Positions 62,538-64,000 of a stretch of 64,000 nt of DNA are shown piece after piece (the stretch's first letter is position 1; each line of letters opens with the position of its first letter). The stretch is taken from the NCBI RefSeq assembly GCF_030867145.1, contig NC_134431.1:8075089-8139088 (forward strand). Reading direction: 5' to 3'. Source of the stretch: Opisthocomus hoazin. Its lineage: Eukaryota > Chordata > Aves > Opisthocomiformes > Opisthocomidae. Below the pieces are notes generated by a model, which was given only the letters and a program-made list of their open reading frames with translations, searched no databases and had not been told where the DNA came from. The position numbers were made by a program, and so were the translations under genes.

Positions 62538-63809
62538 ATGGAGCACTGGCGGAAGACGGTGTTTGTGCTGCCGCAGGTACAGCCGGGCTGCAGGGAGCTT
62601 GGCTCGCCCTGTCCAGCCAGCCCTGCGAGGCCCCGGGCTGGGAGAAGCCCTTCTGGCTGCTGCTGCCCTGCTGCAATGGAGCATCCCTGCCTGGGGGGAC
62701 CCGTCCCCGGGCTGGTGCCGCAGGGATGCTCGGCGGGAGCAGCCGGGTGCTGCCCAGAGCCTGAGCCGGTGCCTCCTCTGCCCCTTCCCAGGCTGGAGCC
62801 ATCGGAGCCAAGGCTCACCGGCCCAGCATCAAGATGCTGAAAAGCCGCCTGCGCAGAGTAAGGAGCTGCTGGGCGCCGAGGCGGGCGCGGGGCCGGGGTG
62901 CGTGGCCGGGGCCCGCGGGGCAGGGAGCGGGGCCGCTCACCCCTGCCCTCTCTGCTGCGGCAGGTCTGGAGGATGCTGCCGCTGCCCAAGCTGCTGAAGC
63001 GCATGAAGCGCAGGATCCTGCGGCTGCAGGCCATGGCCCGGGAGGAGTGGTGGGTGCTGGTGGCGAGGGAGCTGCCCAGCTGCGGCCGGCTGCTGCTGGG
63101 GCCGTGCCCGGGCGGGGAGAGGGGCAGGGGTGCCGAGACCCCCGTCCCACGGGTGCGCTCGGCTGGCCAGGGCAGGACCAACGCACTTCTCTGCTTGGCT
63201 CTTGGCGTAGGATGTACGAGTACATGCTGCTGGTGGAGGAGGAGGAGGAAGACGAAGTGGATGAGGACAGCGAGATAGACTGGGATGCGGTTGAGGCTGT
63301 GGAAATGGACATGGAGATGGAGATGGAGATGGAGATGGAGATGGACCCACCAGCAGTGGAACAGGCACGTGCTCCCCATGCACTGCCCGCAGTCGGTGGC
63401 TTCACCAGCTGCCGGGCTGGGTCTGGGTCTGGGGTGGGGGGTCCCCGCTGCAGGGACCCGGCACCCCGTCCCCTCATCCTGGCGGCACAACTGCCAGCGC
63501 CGCGCTGCCTTGAACACCCGTGGGGTGTTGGGGAGGGGGCGATTCCGTGGGGCTGGGCAACCACCGCCTGACCCCGAGCCCAGGGGGCTCAGCGCTGGCG
63601 GCAGAGTCCCGCTCTGCCCCGCGTGTCCCAGGGCTCTGCACACGCAGGGCCCGCAGGACGCAGCCCAGCCCGAAGCAGCTGCTGCCGCGGAGCCGGCCGG
63701 GGAGCCCCAGCTCTGCGCGGCGAGGGGCTGCGCAGTAGCCAGACGGCCGCGCCGCTTGCGTGTCCTCCAGGGCTGGCGGAGGTGCGGGGCCTGGTGGTGC
63801 GGGAGCTGA
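62538..63809 (+). CDS. TP53TG5: TP53TG5-like protein, 5 exons
   Basis: Proposed exons are 62538-62576, 62792-62857, 62964-63049, 63211-63364 and 63648-63809, a total of 507 nt or 168 residues. The first three introns are GT-AG. The last would be GC-AG (CAG|GCACGT). The start codon has A at -3 and G at +4, and an AATAAA lies 51 bases after the stop. Residues 36-62 (VWRMLPLPKLLKRMKRRILR, then LQAMAREE) and the following Trp64 align with the basic leucine-rich motif near the N-terminus of human TP53TG5 (LSLLKLLKSSNRRIQELHKL, as I recall it). Exon 4 is very acidic and ends in a Met-Glu repeat; exon 5 is Ala/Arg/Trp-rich. In human, TP53TG5 is next to DBNDD2 on the opposite strand, as here. TP53TG5 is a little-studied p53-responsive, testis-expressed protein. 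If intron 4 is not removed, the frame ends at 63,571. Confidence 0.65.
63313..63345 (+). repeat. Coding ATGGAG hexanucleotide repeat
   Basis: Five uninterrupted copies of ATGGAG plus a partial unit encode Met-Glu dipeptides in exon 4 of the TP53TG5-like gene. Each unit is 6 bases, so length changes would keep the reading frame. Confidence 0.85.
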
Positions 63810-63859
63810 GCCGCGGAGGAAGATGCGGTGTTTGTTGTTTGTTGTGTTGTTTCTCTGTC

Positions 63860-63865
63860 AATAAA
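63860..63865 (+). terminator. TP53TG5: Poly(A) signal AATAAA of TP53TG5-like gene
   Basis: A canonical AATAAA lies 51 bases after the proposed stop codon and is followed by a TTTGTCGGTGCTGTCT-type GU-rich downstream element. It supports a real plus-strand gene ending here. Confidence 0.75.
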
Positions 63866-64000
63866 TGGATTTGTCGGTGCTGTCTCGGCCCCAGGCTGTC
63901 TGTCGGAGCCTGGCATTCTCTGCGGCCGTCGAGGGGCAAGGCGCCCAGGCCTGGGGGCTCTGCAGCTGCAGCCGGTGCCCTGCGCCGCTGCAGCCTGTGC

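Noticed and set aside
62192-63916. 574-codon minus-strand open frame
   Set aside because: It is fully antisense to the TP53TG5-like exons and their introns, has no known domain, and its His-Leu and Ser-Ile strings are reverse readings of the acidic and ATGGAG repeats.
57741-64000. SYS1 gene
   Set aside because: Expected near DBNDD2 from human order, but no SYS1-like transmembrane sequence was found on either strand. It probably lies beyond the right end.

Overview
This is nuclear DNA from a bird. Three things show this: the intron-split vertebrate genes, several copies of the avian/reptilian CR1 retrotransposon 3' end, and a c-Src protein that is chicken-like but not identical to chicken c-Src in its N-terminal unique region. 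The species cannot be named from the sequence alone. The DNA is mostly very GC-rich, so most long open frames are chance frames. The genes below were found by matching exon-sized protein segments and splice sites, and the exon sums close exactly in frame.

Layout. (1) About 1-16.5 kb: GC-rich DNA upstream of the first SRC coding exon, probably SRC 5' flank or 5' introns. It holds one CR1 fragment, two candidate non-coding 5' exons and two AT-rich islands. (2) 16,501-25,664, + strand: complete SRC coding region (11 coding exons, 533 codons), with the neuronal N1 microexon and a very good candidate N2 microexon between exons 3 and 4. The 3' UTR probably ends near 28.65 kb. (3) About 28.7-34 kb: intergenic DNA with one CR1 fragment. 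(4) About 34.0-42.7 kb, - strand: BLCAP, tail-to-tail with SRC. It has a single coding exon and a CpG-island first exon, and there is no NNAT in its intron. (5) 43.7-49.8 kb, - strand: PIGT, 12 exons, 576 codons. (6) 51.4-57.6 kb, - strand: DBNDD2, 4 coding exons, 183 codons. (7) 62.5-63.9 kb, + strand: a small 5-exon gene that looks like TP53TG5 in position, orientation and a conserved basic leucine-rich motif.

The genes do not form one pathway. SRC is a membrane-anchored tyrosine kinase, BLCAP a small membrane protein, PIGT a subunit of the ER GPI transamidase, and DBNDD2 a dysbindin-family protein. The order PIGT-DBNDD2-(TP53TG5, opposite strand) matches human 20q13.12. SRC-BLCAP matches human 20q11.23. 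The BLCAP/PIGT boundary near 43 kb is therefore a rearrangement junction relative to human.

The points most worth following up are the avian N2-Src microexon, the TP53TG5-like gene, the preserved BLCAP recoding sites and the synteny junction.
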